DNA of 64,000 bases from Anas platyrhynchos (taxonomy: Eukaryota; Chordata; Aves; Anseriformes; Anatidae): positions 30,413,001 through 30,477,000 of the forward strand of contig NC_092591.1 of assembly GCF_047663525.1 (NCBI RefSeq), in the 5' to 3' direction. Positions 11,201 to 22,501 of the stretch are shown here, one piece after another. Below the pieces are notes generated by a model. The model made no database searches. It was not told where the DNA came from and saw only the letters and a list, made by a program, of their open reading frames with translations. A program made the translations under genes and the position numbers. Position 1 is the stretch's first letter. The number at the start of each line of letters is the position of its first letter.

Positions 11201-14200
11201 AGAAACATAAAGTCAGCATACTCATTCCTTCTACCCCCCTTAGATAAATGTTAGAGGTGTGTCTTTTTATCAGGGAACATAAGGTGTGGAGGCAGCAACT
11301 ATAGAATTGTACATGAATATGTAGAACATATTCAATGTTTGTCTCAAAATACATTTTAAAGTAAACAAGGTGCATGTTGGAATGCATTCCTAATGGTTTT
11401 ATTCTGTTCCTAATTTGGTTTGATAAAGTCATTTCACAAATAGGAAAGTTTATTCTATTTTCTGAAGATTTTGAGAAGTTTGTAACTCAGGTCCAATGAG
11501 GTAGCCCCAGAAATTTATTCTGACATTAGAAATTCAAGTCTGATTTGTTTATATTTCAATTTTATTTTATTTTATTTGGTCTCAGAAGGGGAAAAACATT
11601 GGTGAGAGATAGAGATATTTTTAGAGGTTTTATCTTAGGAAAGCCAGAATATGTCACAATAAAATTCTCATTTCTTCCCTTCCTTCCTGTGAAGAAGGTG
11701 GGAGCAACTCTGAATTGTTTGCAAGTGGATATTTAGTGTAAATATTGACACACATGCATCTTTAAATAGACCATTTCTATAATTCTTGTGACGCCACTAA
11801 ATTGAGAAAGGTAAAGGAAAGAATTTTTTAAAATCGCTACCAGTGGAAACCCCAGCAACGCTACAGTGCCATTGCTAAGTGGGGGAAGTAAGCTTCTGAT
11901 AGTGCAGTTTAAAAAAATAATAACACCTCTTCCCAAAAGAGAAGTTAGAACTGGTTTCAGTTACACAAGACATCAAACCATACCCTTGGAAAGGATCCTT
12001 CAGCACGTGGAAATCTCAATGCACACACCCTTATCTGACCCATACACGCGTCTCTTAAATCTGGACTTAGTGAGACCAGGACTTCACAGCTAGTTATATT
12101 CCTTTCCAGGAATTCAAAACCAGCTACAGAAGCTTTCACACCACCCTAAAGCAATCTGAGCTTTTCCCTACAACCCAGGCAGTGCTGTTACACGGTGAGT
12201 TTCGAGCACAGTAATGAGTAGAAGCTCGCCAGGCTGTGCAGCTCCAGCACCCTCAGCTCAGAAAAGCAGCTTCTGGGTTCCTCAGTTTCACCTGAGAGAT
12301 CCTGACCTCGGGCGAGTGTTTTGTGTGCTTCAGTCCACCCTTCCTAACAGCTCAGCTCTTGGCAGCGCTTTCAGGCTGATGCTGGGAGATGCTCTTAACT
12401 CACCTGTTTGCTCACACCTCAGGACCTTTTTCAGTTTACGGGCGACAGAGAGGCGAAACTAGTTGTCTTCTAGACCCAAACTTGGTGTGAGAAATAAGCC
12501 CCACTTTCTCCCTGTGTTCGTGCTAAAGGCAAGAATGATTTGTCAGCCGTAAAGGGCATCAACCCTTGACCAAGAAAAGCTGCTGTTTATATCTTCCATT
12601 AAAAAGTTTTGTCAAACGCCCCCCTTCCCTCACAGCATGTTTTGTCATGCAAGAAATTTCTCTTGGGAGTTGATGACTTTGGAAACAGCTCCTTACGGAG
12701 GAGACATGCACTGATAAGTAAACACAATTAACTTCAGCATGTTAACTGCAAGCCTGAGAGGTTTTCCTTCTTCTTTTTATGTGTGATTTGTATCTCGAAA
12801 TTGTGGAGAATTTAAAAGAATTGATGTAAAACAGAGATTCAAGGATTAGGCAATAGCTCAGCTTTTGGAGAAGCGTCACAAACACTAGCTGGGGCACGGG
12901 GTGGGGGGGATAAGGGGAGGAAAACCTTTCAAGAACTCTTCTGCCACAGTTTGTTTTAACGTTATATAGGATATCCTGTTATTAAAAACCCAGAGAGCTG
13001 GACCCAGGCATAGAGTCACAGCTGGATTTATGGGGAGAAGTTTGCCTTTAACTGATTTTAAAAGAACAGAATGGTAATAGCATTTGCCATTAGGTCTTCT
13101 AGGAAGTATTTCATATCATCCATGGTAAATTTATTCGGGAAGTTAATATCTGATCTTTGTGACCTTTGTGTTAAAGCAAAAGCATGGCGCTGATACTGAC
13201 TATCTTCATCCATTTTGCTTTTCTGTTCTTTCCAGAAACTCCTTTGCATGTTGAGCAACATGTACAGCTGAATTATAAATCATTGACTAAAGGCTGGTTT
13301 CTCTTTCTCCCTTTGAGGGCATTTTTGAAGGACTCTGGAACATCAGCGTGGGGATCTGATGCTTTCCCTTGTGCTTAAGTATACCCTTCAGAATAGCCTG
13401 ATTGTGATTGCTCTGGACAAAATCTGCATTTGCCATGGCTACATGTCAGCCCATCGTCCTCAGCTGCCAAGCAGCAAGTGGAAAAAACATATATTCCAGA
13501 AAAATTCATCTCGCCATGATGGGCATGTTAAAAATAGATCAGATGAATCAAGGTCCCCAGATGCTTAGTCGTCTCTGAAAGGGGAACCAGTGGTGACTAA
13601 CCCAGATATGAAAGCCTACAATTAGAATTGATGACTACTGGACTGAGATGACTCAAACCCTGTCTCTGAAACCTGGAAACTGAAATAATTATTAAGCTGC
13701 AGCTGGGATGGAAAATAATCTCTGCCTGGACTACCCGTGGACAAGCCAAACAAAATAATAAATCAGGTACATTTTACTAAAGCAAAACCCAAGGCAACTA
13801 CTTAGAAAAATTTAAACCAAAGTGACAAAAAGCATTGTCCCTCCCCATGAAATATTTTTTATTTATCTTGTCTCCTGCTCTCAGCCACCTCTTTTAGCCG
13901 CCAGAATTCAAATATTATTGTGATTTAGCATAAATCCTCCTCAGCAAAAAGTATTGGATGTGCAGATTCTAGCAATGCTTATAAATTCATTTCCTATGAA
14001 AGTGTCACAAACAATGGAAGTGTTTCTAGGGCTGTTTTTCTTCATTCTATCAGATATCATAATTATGGGTAATTCCTTCTTCACGGGACCTCATCGTGGG
14101 GTTCAGTCACAATTCACACAGTGTTCAGCACAAGGCAGAAGGTCTTCTGAAGAGATATGCAGGAATGTGCAGTGCCCTCATTGCATCAGGTATCCGATTT

Positions 14201-14224
14201 ACTTGTTCTGCTGCCTCAGCTCCA
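11201..14224. other. Intergenic between OR genes
   Basis: AT-rich, with a (TTTTA)n-like low-complexity run near 11560-11577. No coding or RNA gene recognised. Confidence 0.5.
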
Positions 14225-15199
14225 TCAGGTGACGGCTGTTTGAGTGTGGCTGGAGGGAGACTGGTGGTGATTTGCACAGGAGAGGAGCTTCCTCACAGCT
14301 CTTCTCAGGGCAATCCTCACCTTCACATTCCTCAGGCTGTAGATGAAAGGGTTGAGCATGGGAATCACCACAGTGTAGAAGACCGAGGCTGTTTTCCTTT
14401 CCTCTTCTGCGTGACTGGAGACGGGGTGGAGGTACAGGAAAGCTGCAGAGCTATAGAGGAGGGCAACGGCCATCAGATGGGAGGTGCAGGTGGAGCAGGC
14501 CTTGTGCCTGCCCTCCCCAGAGCGGGTACTCCAGACGGTGAGCAGGATGAAGGCATAGGAGGTGAGGATGGCCAGGCCCGTGGTGGTGATGATGAAGGCG
14601 GCACACAAGACCATCACCACCTCGTTGAGCTGGGTTTCAGAACATGAGAGCGGCAGGAGTGGTGGGATTTCACAGTAGAAGTGATTGACAACATTTGGGC
14701 CACAGAAGGACAGTCGGAGGAGACCGGCGGTGTGCACCAAGGCGTTCAGGCCACCAGCAGTGTAGGAGCCCACCACCAGCTGGGTACGGACCCTGTGGGA
14801 CATGACAACCACGTAGTGCAGAGGCTGACGGATGGCCACGTAGCGGTCGTATGCCATGATGGCCAGGAGGATGGCATCCGTGGTGATGAAGACCATGCAG
14901 AAGAAAAACTGTGTGATGCAGCCATTGAAAGAAATGACGTTCCTACCAGTGAGGAGGCCCAACAGGAGCTTTGGAGTCACAGATGAAGAATAGCAGATGT
15001 CCAGAAAGGAGAGGTGGCTGAGGAAGAAGTACATAGAGGTGTGAAGCTGTGGGTCAGTCCTGATGAGGACAATCATTCCCAGGTTCCCCACCAGAGTGGT
15101 GATGTAGATGAGTAAGAAAATTATGAAGAGCAGCTCCTGCAGGTGGGTGAAGCCCAAGAGGACAAACTCTGTCACACCTGAGTGGTTTCCCTCAGTCAT
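14225..15199 (-). CDS. Olfactory receptor with altered core motifs
   Basis: Intact OR frame. The open frame extends upstream to 15364, but only the ATG at 15199 ([12 protein letters not shown]) gives the normal OR N-terminus with an N-glycosylation site at residues 5-7, so I start there (324 aa). DRY is at 118-120. Two usually constant positions differ: HTPMYFF reads HTSMYFF at 53-59, and [10 protein letters not shown] reads [19 protein letters not shown] replaces KAFSTCASH. The C-terminal tail is longer than in the neighbours, with a Ser/His-rich extension. The remaining TM signatures and [12 protein letters not shown] are intact. It is probably functional, or only recently under relaxed constraint. 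Confidence 0.9.
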   Translation of the reverse strand: MTEGNHSGVTEFVLLGFTHLQELLFIIFLLIYITTLVGNLGMIVLIRTDPQLHTSMYFFLSHLSFLDICYSSSVTPKLLLGLLTGRNVISFNGCITQFFFCMVFITTDAILLAIMAYDRYVAIRQPLHYVVVMSHRVRTQLVVGSYTAGGLNALVHTAGLLRLSFCGPNVVNHFYCEIPPLLPLSCSETQLNEVVMVLCAAFIITTTGLAILTSYAFILLTVWSTRSGEGRHKACSTCTSHLMAVALLYSSAAFLYLHPVSSHAEEERKTASVFYTVVIPMLNPFIYSLRNVKVRIALRRAVRKLLSCANHHQSPSSHTQTAVT

Positions 15200-16034
15200 G
15201 CTCCCAGTTCTGGCACAAAGGATATGGAGAGAAACACAGAGGAGAGGTGAAATCATTTCTCCAGCTTGCAGGATTACACAGTGCCTGAGGCTAAAGCAGG
15301 ATTTGGTGTTTCCTGGGTGAATAGACATGCTTATTTGGAGACAAAAAATAACAGCTACCCTCAATGGACAGATTGATGATCAAAAAGCAGTAGCCAGCAG
15401 GTTACTGCTGGAAAAAAATAAAAATGGAAAAAAAAAAAGAATAAATCTTAAAGCTGGAGCCTGTGCCCTGGCCAGCACACTGAAAAGAATTGATCTTGGA
15501 AAAGATCTTGCCAATGACCTCTTCTCAAGAACAATCCGGATTCTTTCCAATGGGTATGGAAATATGATTTAATTTCCCCTAGGGGGAAGTTTCTTATTTA
15601 TGGAGAAATAAATGCACTTTAATTTGCCACTTCAATTAAATAGATTACAGACCACGTTAGAGTGATTTTCTGACTCTCTAGTGATGTGTTTGGATCAATT
15701 ATAGTGAGACTAGCATACCTGTTTGCAATTCTACGTATTTATAGCTTCAAGAGAAAACCTTTCGCTTCTAATTGGAATTATAAACCAACGACATGCATGT
15801 GAACATCTCTGATAAGGTGTGTCTCTCAAAAGGTCAGTGACTAGGGCTAAATCATTGGCTCCCCTTGGTTGCAGCTCTAGATTCATAAATGCATTAGGTA
15901 GCCAGCAGGAAAAGATGCTGTATTGCATATACACACGTATATATACATTAAAAAACAAACAAGCAAGCAACAACAAAAAAAACATAGTTTTTCACACAGG
16001 GTGGAGAATCCATCTTTTCCATTGTTTGCTTGTT

Positions 16035-16085
16035 CTTACATATAATCTTTTTCCAACCTAAATTATTCTATATTTCTATGATTCT
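16035..16085 (+). mobile_element. CR1 LINE 3' tail fragment
   Basis: The stretch resembles the sense-strand CR1 terminus: a TTCCAACC...AATTATTCTAT block, then ATTTCTATGATTCT. CR1 elements end in ATTCTATG-type repeats. Only the last ~50 bp are recognisable, so this is a short, old copy. Confidence 0.55.
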
Positions 16086-17550
16086 TGTGCCCCTTGGGTC
16101 TACTAATATAAGGAATTTTTATCCAACGTTTGAATTCAGAATTAGGATTAGAGTTCAGACGTCCTCGGGTATGGGATTTTTCCTTCAGGGGGGACCTTAA
16201 CTTCACAACATTGCTTAGTGACAGGGTTTCTGCTTCTGCAGGGCAGTGGGCACACTGGTTAAGAAAACCCTGTTTTCCAGGATTCCATTTTTTTTTGGAT
16301 CTTTTTCGCAAGTGGTCTCACCCGCACTTGTCTCAGCTTTCTGTTCCCAACCCAGTGAGCACAAACACAGCTCTTTGTGGTTACTTGTGCCCATAGCTGC
16401 CCTTTGGAGCTCAGGGTTGGGTTTCTCTTCTCTGCTTGAGGAATTGGGGCTTGCTGTGAGCTGCTTGCTCTGATCTTCTAAATACCATCTGTGCTCTGCT
16501 CCTTCTGGGCTTGCTCAGGCTGCACTCACCCAATGGTACTGTGTAGAGGTGCTACTGAACATGTATTGTCCTCTTTCTCCCCTTCTTTCTTCATCTCTTT
16601 GTTGCATTTTTAAAAATCACATTAATTTGCCTTGATATGCTGGAGTTTCTGCAGTTTTCTTCTATTGCCATGAAACCATGCCTGAACAAGACCTCACCAG
16701 CTGGGTGATGACAGAGGATCCTTCGGGGAACGTACAGAGCTTTCGAATGGCTGCCAGAGACGCTCAGCCTCGTGTCATCCAGCACAAACCTGGATTCACA
16801 AATTCATACAAAAAAATCACCTTTTCTGGTCCACAGCATCTTGAGTCATTCTCAGGAATGTCCTCACTGCTCCTTGGGCTGAAGGTGCCATACAAGATCC
16901 ATCAGTCTGTCTGACACCAGAACAGTGTCCCCATCACAGCCCTGGCATGCCTGGGAGATTTAAGCTTTATCCCACACCCACAGGACAAATTACCAAAGTT
17001 TCTTTGCAACACCTGAAAAACACTGAGCTTTCCCCAAAGAGTCTGGGTTAAACACAGAGATTTCTCACTGGGGTTTATGTTTTAGGGATGGGACCCGCAA
17101 AGCACATCAGAAATGATGCACATGGGGCCCAAGCAACTCAACTTAAACACACAACTTTGTTGTGAGGAACAAAGCACAAAGCAATGTGGTTTTGCTGAAG
17201 ATTTAAATTTGAGAGATTTTGTTTTTCTCCCACATTCCTGGAAAATAACATTTGATAACTCTAAATAATAGATTACTTTAAGGAAATCATTGTCTTATCT
17301 TGCAGTGGTCAGATTAATTTTCTTTTGTACTAGATATCTGCCTACAGCAGATGTGGATATATTAAAGAAATATATATATTATATGTATATATATATATAT
17401 ATCTTTCTGCTGGCCACACACCTTGGCATTCAGAGTCACTTTGTGTGACTTCTTCTGTTCTTATTCATGGTAAAATTAAAAATAAAATTATTTATTTAAA
17501 AATGAGATAACTGCTTTTCACATTATCCACTACAGATTATCTTTACATAC

Positions 17551-17685
17551 TCTATTCTATTCTATTCTATTCTATTCTATTCTATTCTATTCTATTCTAT
17601 TCTATTCTATTCTATTCCATTCCATTCCATTCCATTCCATTCCATTCCATTCCATTCCATTCCATTCCATTCCATTCCATTCCAT
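17551..17685. repeat. (TCTAT)n then (TCCAT)n pentanucleotide array
   Basis: About 27 perfect pentamers: about 13 TCTAT units, then a sharp switch near 17615 to about 13-14 TCCAT units. Read on the minus strand it yields a spurious WNGME repeat peptide. Confidence 0.97.
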
Positions 17686-20533
17686 TTATATTTAATCTAC
17701 ACATATTTGAATAAAATCCTCTTGAGAGAGAAATGGGTCTTGCTACTTCTTCCCTTCTCACGTACTTCTTTAAATAATCCTCCATCAGCCCCCCAACTTG
17801 CCCTCCATTTTCTAACACAACTTCCTTCTGCAGGAAGATTTCCGTTCTCCCATCTCCCTTCTTGAAGCAGCCCTTGGCTCCTTGATGCTGAGGCTGCAGG
17901 TTTATAGTAGAAAGTCCCTCGACCCAGGGCACTGCAGGATGTCTTTGCCGCAAGGACACATTGATGGCCCCCACAACCCTTGCGTCCTTCTCTGCCAAGC
18001 TGTTCTGCCAACTGTCCTAGTCCAATGGAAATTCCCTACCATGGCCAGGACCTGGCATTTTCTGTCACAGAGTTTTGGGTGATTTCAATCTACCCATTTG
18101 GGATGCCACCCTGGACAGCAAGGAATAAAACCAATGGGAAGGACAGAGGAGTTGGAAAGAAAGGTGCCATCTTAACATGCTGTCTGTTATCGCCTGCTTT
18201 TGTTTCAATTCCGTTCACTTTCAGACATTTTGCGTGTGTTCTGAAACCACAGGAGAAAGCAAAGTGCTTAGGATTGACTTATCTGTGAGCTTCTGTCCCT
18301 TCAGAAGTTTGCCTCCAGCAGCAGGAGTTGCATCAGCTGGGCACTTCCAAGTGCCTTGAAACTGCACGAAGAAGGATGGAAACCTCCCAAATTACTGGGA
18401 GGAATACCCGCTCCAAGGAGGTTGAAGAAACGATGCTATCCCCATTTAGAGGCATTTGGGTAATTGCACATGTCCTTGGGAAGAGAATAAAACATGGATT
18501 TTCACTATCTTTTGTTTGCTTTTGGTGTTCTGTCCACGAGCAGCACAGAAGCTCCACTGCTGGAGCTCAGAGCCTGAGACAGAAGCAGCTGCGTATCTCT
18601 GAAAAGGTTTGAAAAGAGGTGGGTGAAGGTATTTTGTCACAAAATAGGGATTCCTCTTTTGCTTTGTGAGTCCTGCAGTTTTTCCACCTTTCAGCTGAGA
18701 CCTTTCTTTTCTTAATAATAAAAACATTGAATAAAAGCACGGAAATAGCAAAAGTGGAACGTTAATTATGTTATTAGTTTCCAGCAGAGTAGGTTTTGTC
18801 CATATATCTCCATTGCAAATACTGGAAGTTCAGGAACACAGCCAAATGTTGGCAGGACTGAAACTGGTTTGGTTTGAGAGAAGGGCAGGCAAGAGCAGAA
18901 GAGAACACTTCAGTTTTACTTTCAGTTTTGTTTGATATATACTGTCTGCTGGGGCAACTTTAAAACAATTCATCCAAATGTAATGGATATGTGTTGATTT
19001 CTGACTCAGGATGAAGAGCAGCCGACCCCACCACATGAGGAACTGATGTGATGTGAGGCTCCTATGCTGCAGGGGCAGCTCCAGCACTTGGTGCTTGCAG
19101 TCTGAACCCCATCAGCCTCCTTTCTTTGCTTGTTTTACAACTCCCTTTGAAAAGCCATTTTGCATCCTGTACTCCATAATTCAAGCCTCCCCAGGATGGA
19201 TGCATGCAGACTGAAAAGCAGGGTATTTCTGACCACTGTAAAAATGGGGTTCTGAAAGGCTTCCCAGCAAGCAGCCAGAGCAAAAGCCATCCCGTGTAAG
19301 ACAGCACAAGGCAGAGATCTGGCACCCACTTACCAGGAATGGGCCAAGCAGGGATTTAATTACTAAAACACAAGAGAGCCTCCATCAGCCTCCATCAGAA
19401 AGGAGCCCTGGGGTTTGGAGGCTTTGGGATCACCCTCCTTGGAGGGAGTCCCCCAAAAGCCAGGCACAATGCAGTGCTGGTAGATGAGCACAGCCAGCCA
19501 TTCGGGGTGAGGGAATGGGCCACCCTAGAAGGAGAACACTTTTATTGACAATGTATTGACAATTTTGTGTAATTAAACACTGTGTGTATTTAAATAAACT
19601 TCATGTGAACAGTGTTCTCGTTCTCACTGTTATTTCCTCAGATCACATTCAGTTGTCTCGCCAGGCAGCCTCAGAGCACACCTCTCACTGGAGGAGAAAC
19701 TGCCCCAGAGTGCGGTGTCCTGCTCAGTCTTGGCTTCATCCCCATCACCAAGAGCACTTTTAAAAGTGTGAGTGACAAAGTGAGACAAGCCTTGCTTGCA
19801 CTGCGAGCTCCTCACTGCCTCTTCCCTCCCAGACGTCCCCTTCCTAATTCATTGCTGTTTCTTACCCTGCTGTGGCTATTGGCATCCTACAGCAAGGTCC
19901 CCAAACTCTCTGTTTCAGAAATGGTCATTCCAGGACATCAGCACTTGGTTGTTTCACATCCCAGTCAGTGTTTACCTGCTCTCTACTTATCCATAAATTT
20001 TCTGGACTGTTTGTGATGAGTATGTAACACAGAAACCAAAATGAATTCATTGCCTTTGAAAAATGTGTATACCAACATGTACACACCTATACTATGAGAT
20101 GTTCGGGTCCTTTTTAATGATATTGGCTCACATAGTGGGAGATATTGTTATATTTTAAAGCTATAGGCAAACAGTCTGTGATTTGTTCTACACTTAAAGG
20201 AAAAAAGAAAAAAAAAAAAAAACAAACAACCACCACCACAAGAGGAGACAGTGCTAGATGTGGTTAAAATTGTGCAGACTGTGGTGAAAGAGAAGATGGA
20301 GGAGCAGGCTAATGGTGATGGAGGGAGATCATGAGCTCTGTAACACCTGATTTCTCCCCTGCTTTCCAGCAAGACAGCTCTGCTCACCCTGTCCAATCTG
20401 AAGGTTTAAAGCAAGGGAGGTTCATTGGCAACACTCTATACTGCTGCTGCCACAGAATTCCCCTCATTTATGTCATAACAAGGAATTAAGGGCCATGAAG
20501 CACGAGACAAGCTGTAAGAGGAAATGCTCTTCT

Positions 20534-20535
<2 letters not shown>

Positions 20536-20570
<35 letters not shown>
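20536..20570. repeat. Poly-T tract, about 35 bases
   Basis: Uninterrupted run of T. No adjoining SINE or LINE body was recognised. Confidence 0.95.
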
Positions 20571-20571
<1 letters not shown>

Positions 20572-21565
20572 ACACTGATTCCACCCATGGTTGATCCAGG
20601 ATGGACACTAAGGCTATGAGCAGTCAAACCACCAGCAGTTGAATTACACTCCATCAAATGCTGGGCACAGTGCATGTGCACTGAACTCCTCTAGGTACAC
20701 ATAGGGGCTCCTGTGCATGCAAGAGAGAAAACAGAGGAGAAAGCATCTGTAAAAATAAATAAAATAGAATTTATCTGTGTTTTGTTACTAAACTAAAATG
20801 AGAAGACTGGATTTTTTCCCTTCCTTTTCAGAAAAAAAAAAAAAAAAGTGTATTTTTTTCACTACAAGCAACTGATGGTTGCTGCTACAAAGAGTATTCA
20901 GAAGTGAGATGTCTGGTGTCCATGAAAGTAGAAAAAAAAAACAAACAGTGGTGTGATTTGTTCTGTGTAGAGAAAAGCAGTTGATTTCAGATGGGGTTAT
21001 GAGTGATCATACTGGTAAACCTGGACAGATTTTGCCTAAATATGCACATTTTCAATTTGGCTTGCTGACAAATAGTCTGGCATAACCACATTACTATCCA
21101 AGCTATGGTACTATTTATGGTTTTTAAGTCACAAAACTTCTGGCATTCATGTGAACCTTCCAAAACCTCCCATTTTCCTATGTGCTAATCCTCACTCTAC
21201 TAAAGTTTGTGCCTAGCCTAAATTATTAATGTAGGCTTTTTTAATAACTAGCAGAAAGAAACAAGAGGCTGCAGAGTGACTCCTCCTAAACTGATCATGT
21301 TCAGCTGCCCAGAAGTATTTGTAAATACTGATTAATTTATTGGTGGGATTGCTCTGGTGACACCAAATTTTTCAGATCTGTGAGACGAACATTAACAGGC
21401 CTGCAGACAAATTGCACAATTTGCTGTAGCAAACACACACATACAAAATAAATAAATAGATAGATAGATAAATACATAATAAATAAATAAATTGAAGGCC
21501 AATCTGCTACGGTAAATGCCAAACACACTGGTCACATAACTTACAACCTCATTTATTTACACTCT

Positions 21566-22501
21566 TCATGTTCTTTTCCTGGCTCTGAGTCTCCTCAAAG
21601 CCTCCTTCACCTCCTGGTTCCTCAGGCTGTAGATCAGGGGGTTCAGCATGGGGGTCACCACGGTGTAGAGCACTGCAACCCACTTGTCTTCTTCTCTCGA
21701 CTTGAGCGAACTTGGCTTTAAATAAACAAAGAGGCCATTCCCGTAGAAAATGCTGACGGTGGTGAGGTGGGAGGCGCAGGTGGAGAAGGCTTTGCACTTG
21801 CCCTCGGCTGAGCGGATGCTCAGGATGGTGGAGACGATGGCGATGTAGGAGACCAGCACAATGAGGCTGCTGGAGACACCGAATAAAAATGTCGGCACTG
21901 TCATGATAAGAGAAGTGAGAGTACTGTCGGATGAGGAGAGAGAGGCCAGCAGAGAGAGGTCACAGAAGAACAGGTTGACCACGACGGAGCCACAGAAGGA
22001 CAGGTTGAGCATGCCGATGGTCTGCCCCATGCCATTCAGCAGCCCGGCCAGGTAGGAGCCACCCACCAGCTGGACACAAAGCCTCGGGGACATAAGGACC
22101 GAATAGTGCAGCGGGTGACTAACGGCCATGTAGCGGTCATAGGCCATCGTGGCCAGCAGGAAGCACTCGGTGACCAGGAAGATGCTGAACACAAAAACCT
22201 GGGTGACACATCCCACGTAGGAGAGGGGCTTCTGCCTGACCAAGTCAGACAATAGCTTGGGGGTGACAACTGTGGAGTAGAGGAGGTCTACCAAAGCCAG
22301 ATTGCCCAGAAAATAATACATGGGGGAGTGGAGCTGAGGGCTGGTCCTGATTAATATGATTATCCCCAGGTTCCCTAGCAAAGTCATGAGATAAACTACC
22401 AGAAAGGCCGTGAAAAGGGCGAGCTGAAGCTCTGGATTTCCTGCGAACCCCATTAAGCTGAATTCGACTGTCTGCGTGCAGTTTCCCCCTCGGATTTTCA
22501 T
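21566..22501 (-). CDS. Olfactory receptor, paralogue of 25960-26901
   Basis: Intact 311-aa OR. The frame runs back to 22582, but the ATG at 22501 (MKIRGGNCTQTVEF) gives the normal N-terminus with NCT glycosylation at residues 7-9. DRY is at 122-124, in YDRYMAVSHP rather than the usual [17 protein letters not shown] and [20 protein letters not shown] are present. Its third intracellular region (SYIAIVSTILSIRSAEGKC) nearly matches the gene at 25960-26901. The last ~100 bases of the two coding regions are almost identical, so the pair arose by tandem duplication. Confidence 0.95.
   Translation of the reverse strand: MKIRGGNCTQTVEFSLMGFAGNPELQLALFTAFLVVYLMTLLGNLGIIILIRTSPQLHSPMYYFLGNLALVDLLYSTVVTPKLLSDLVRQKPLSYVGCVTQVFVFSIFLVTECFLLATMAYDRYMAVSHPLHYSVLMSPRLCVQLVGGSYLAGLLNGMGQTIGMLNLSFCGSVVVNLFFCDLSLLASLSSSDSTLTSLIMTVPTFLFGVSSSLIVLVSYIAIVSTILSIRSAEGKCKAFSTCASHLTTVSIFYGNGLFVYLKPSSLKSREEDKWVAVLYTVVTPMLNPLIYSLRNQEVKEALRRLRARKRT

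Larger units (their letters stand above)
15200..21565. other. Long intergenic stretch with simple repeats
   Basis: 6.4 kb without recognisable genes. Contents noted: a CR1 tail at about 16035-16085, an AT dinucleotide run at about 17365-17403, a pentanucleotide array at 17551-17685, poly-T at 20536-20570, poly-A near 20828, and (AAAT)n/(AGAT)n at about 21445-21495. Confidence 0.6.

Noticed and set aside
17612-17998. Minus-strand protein with WNGME repeats
   Set aside because: It is direct translation of the TCCAT pentamer array.
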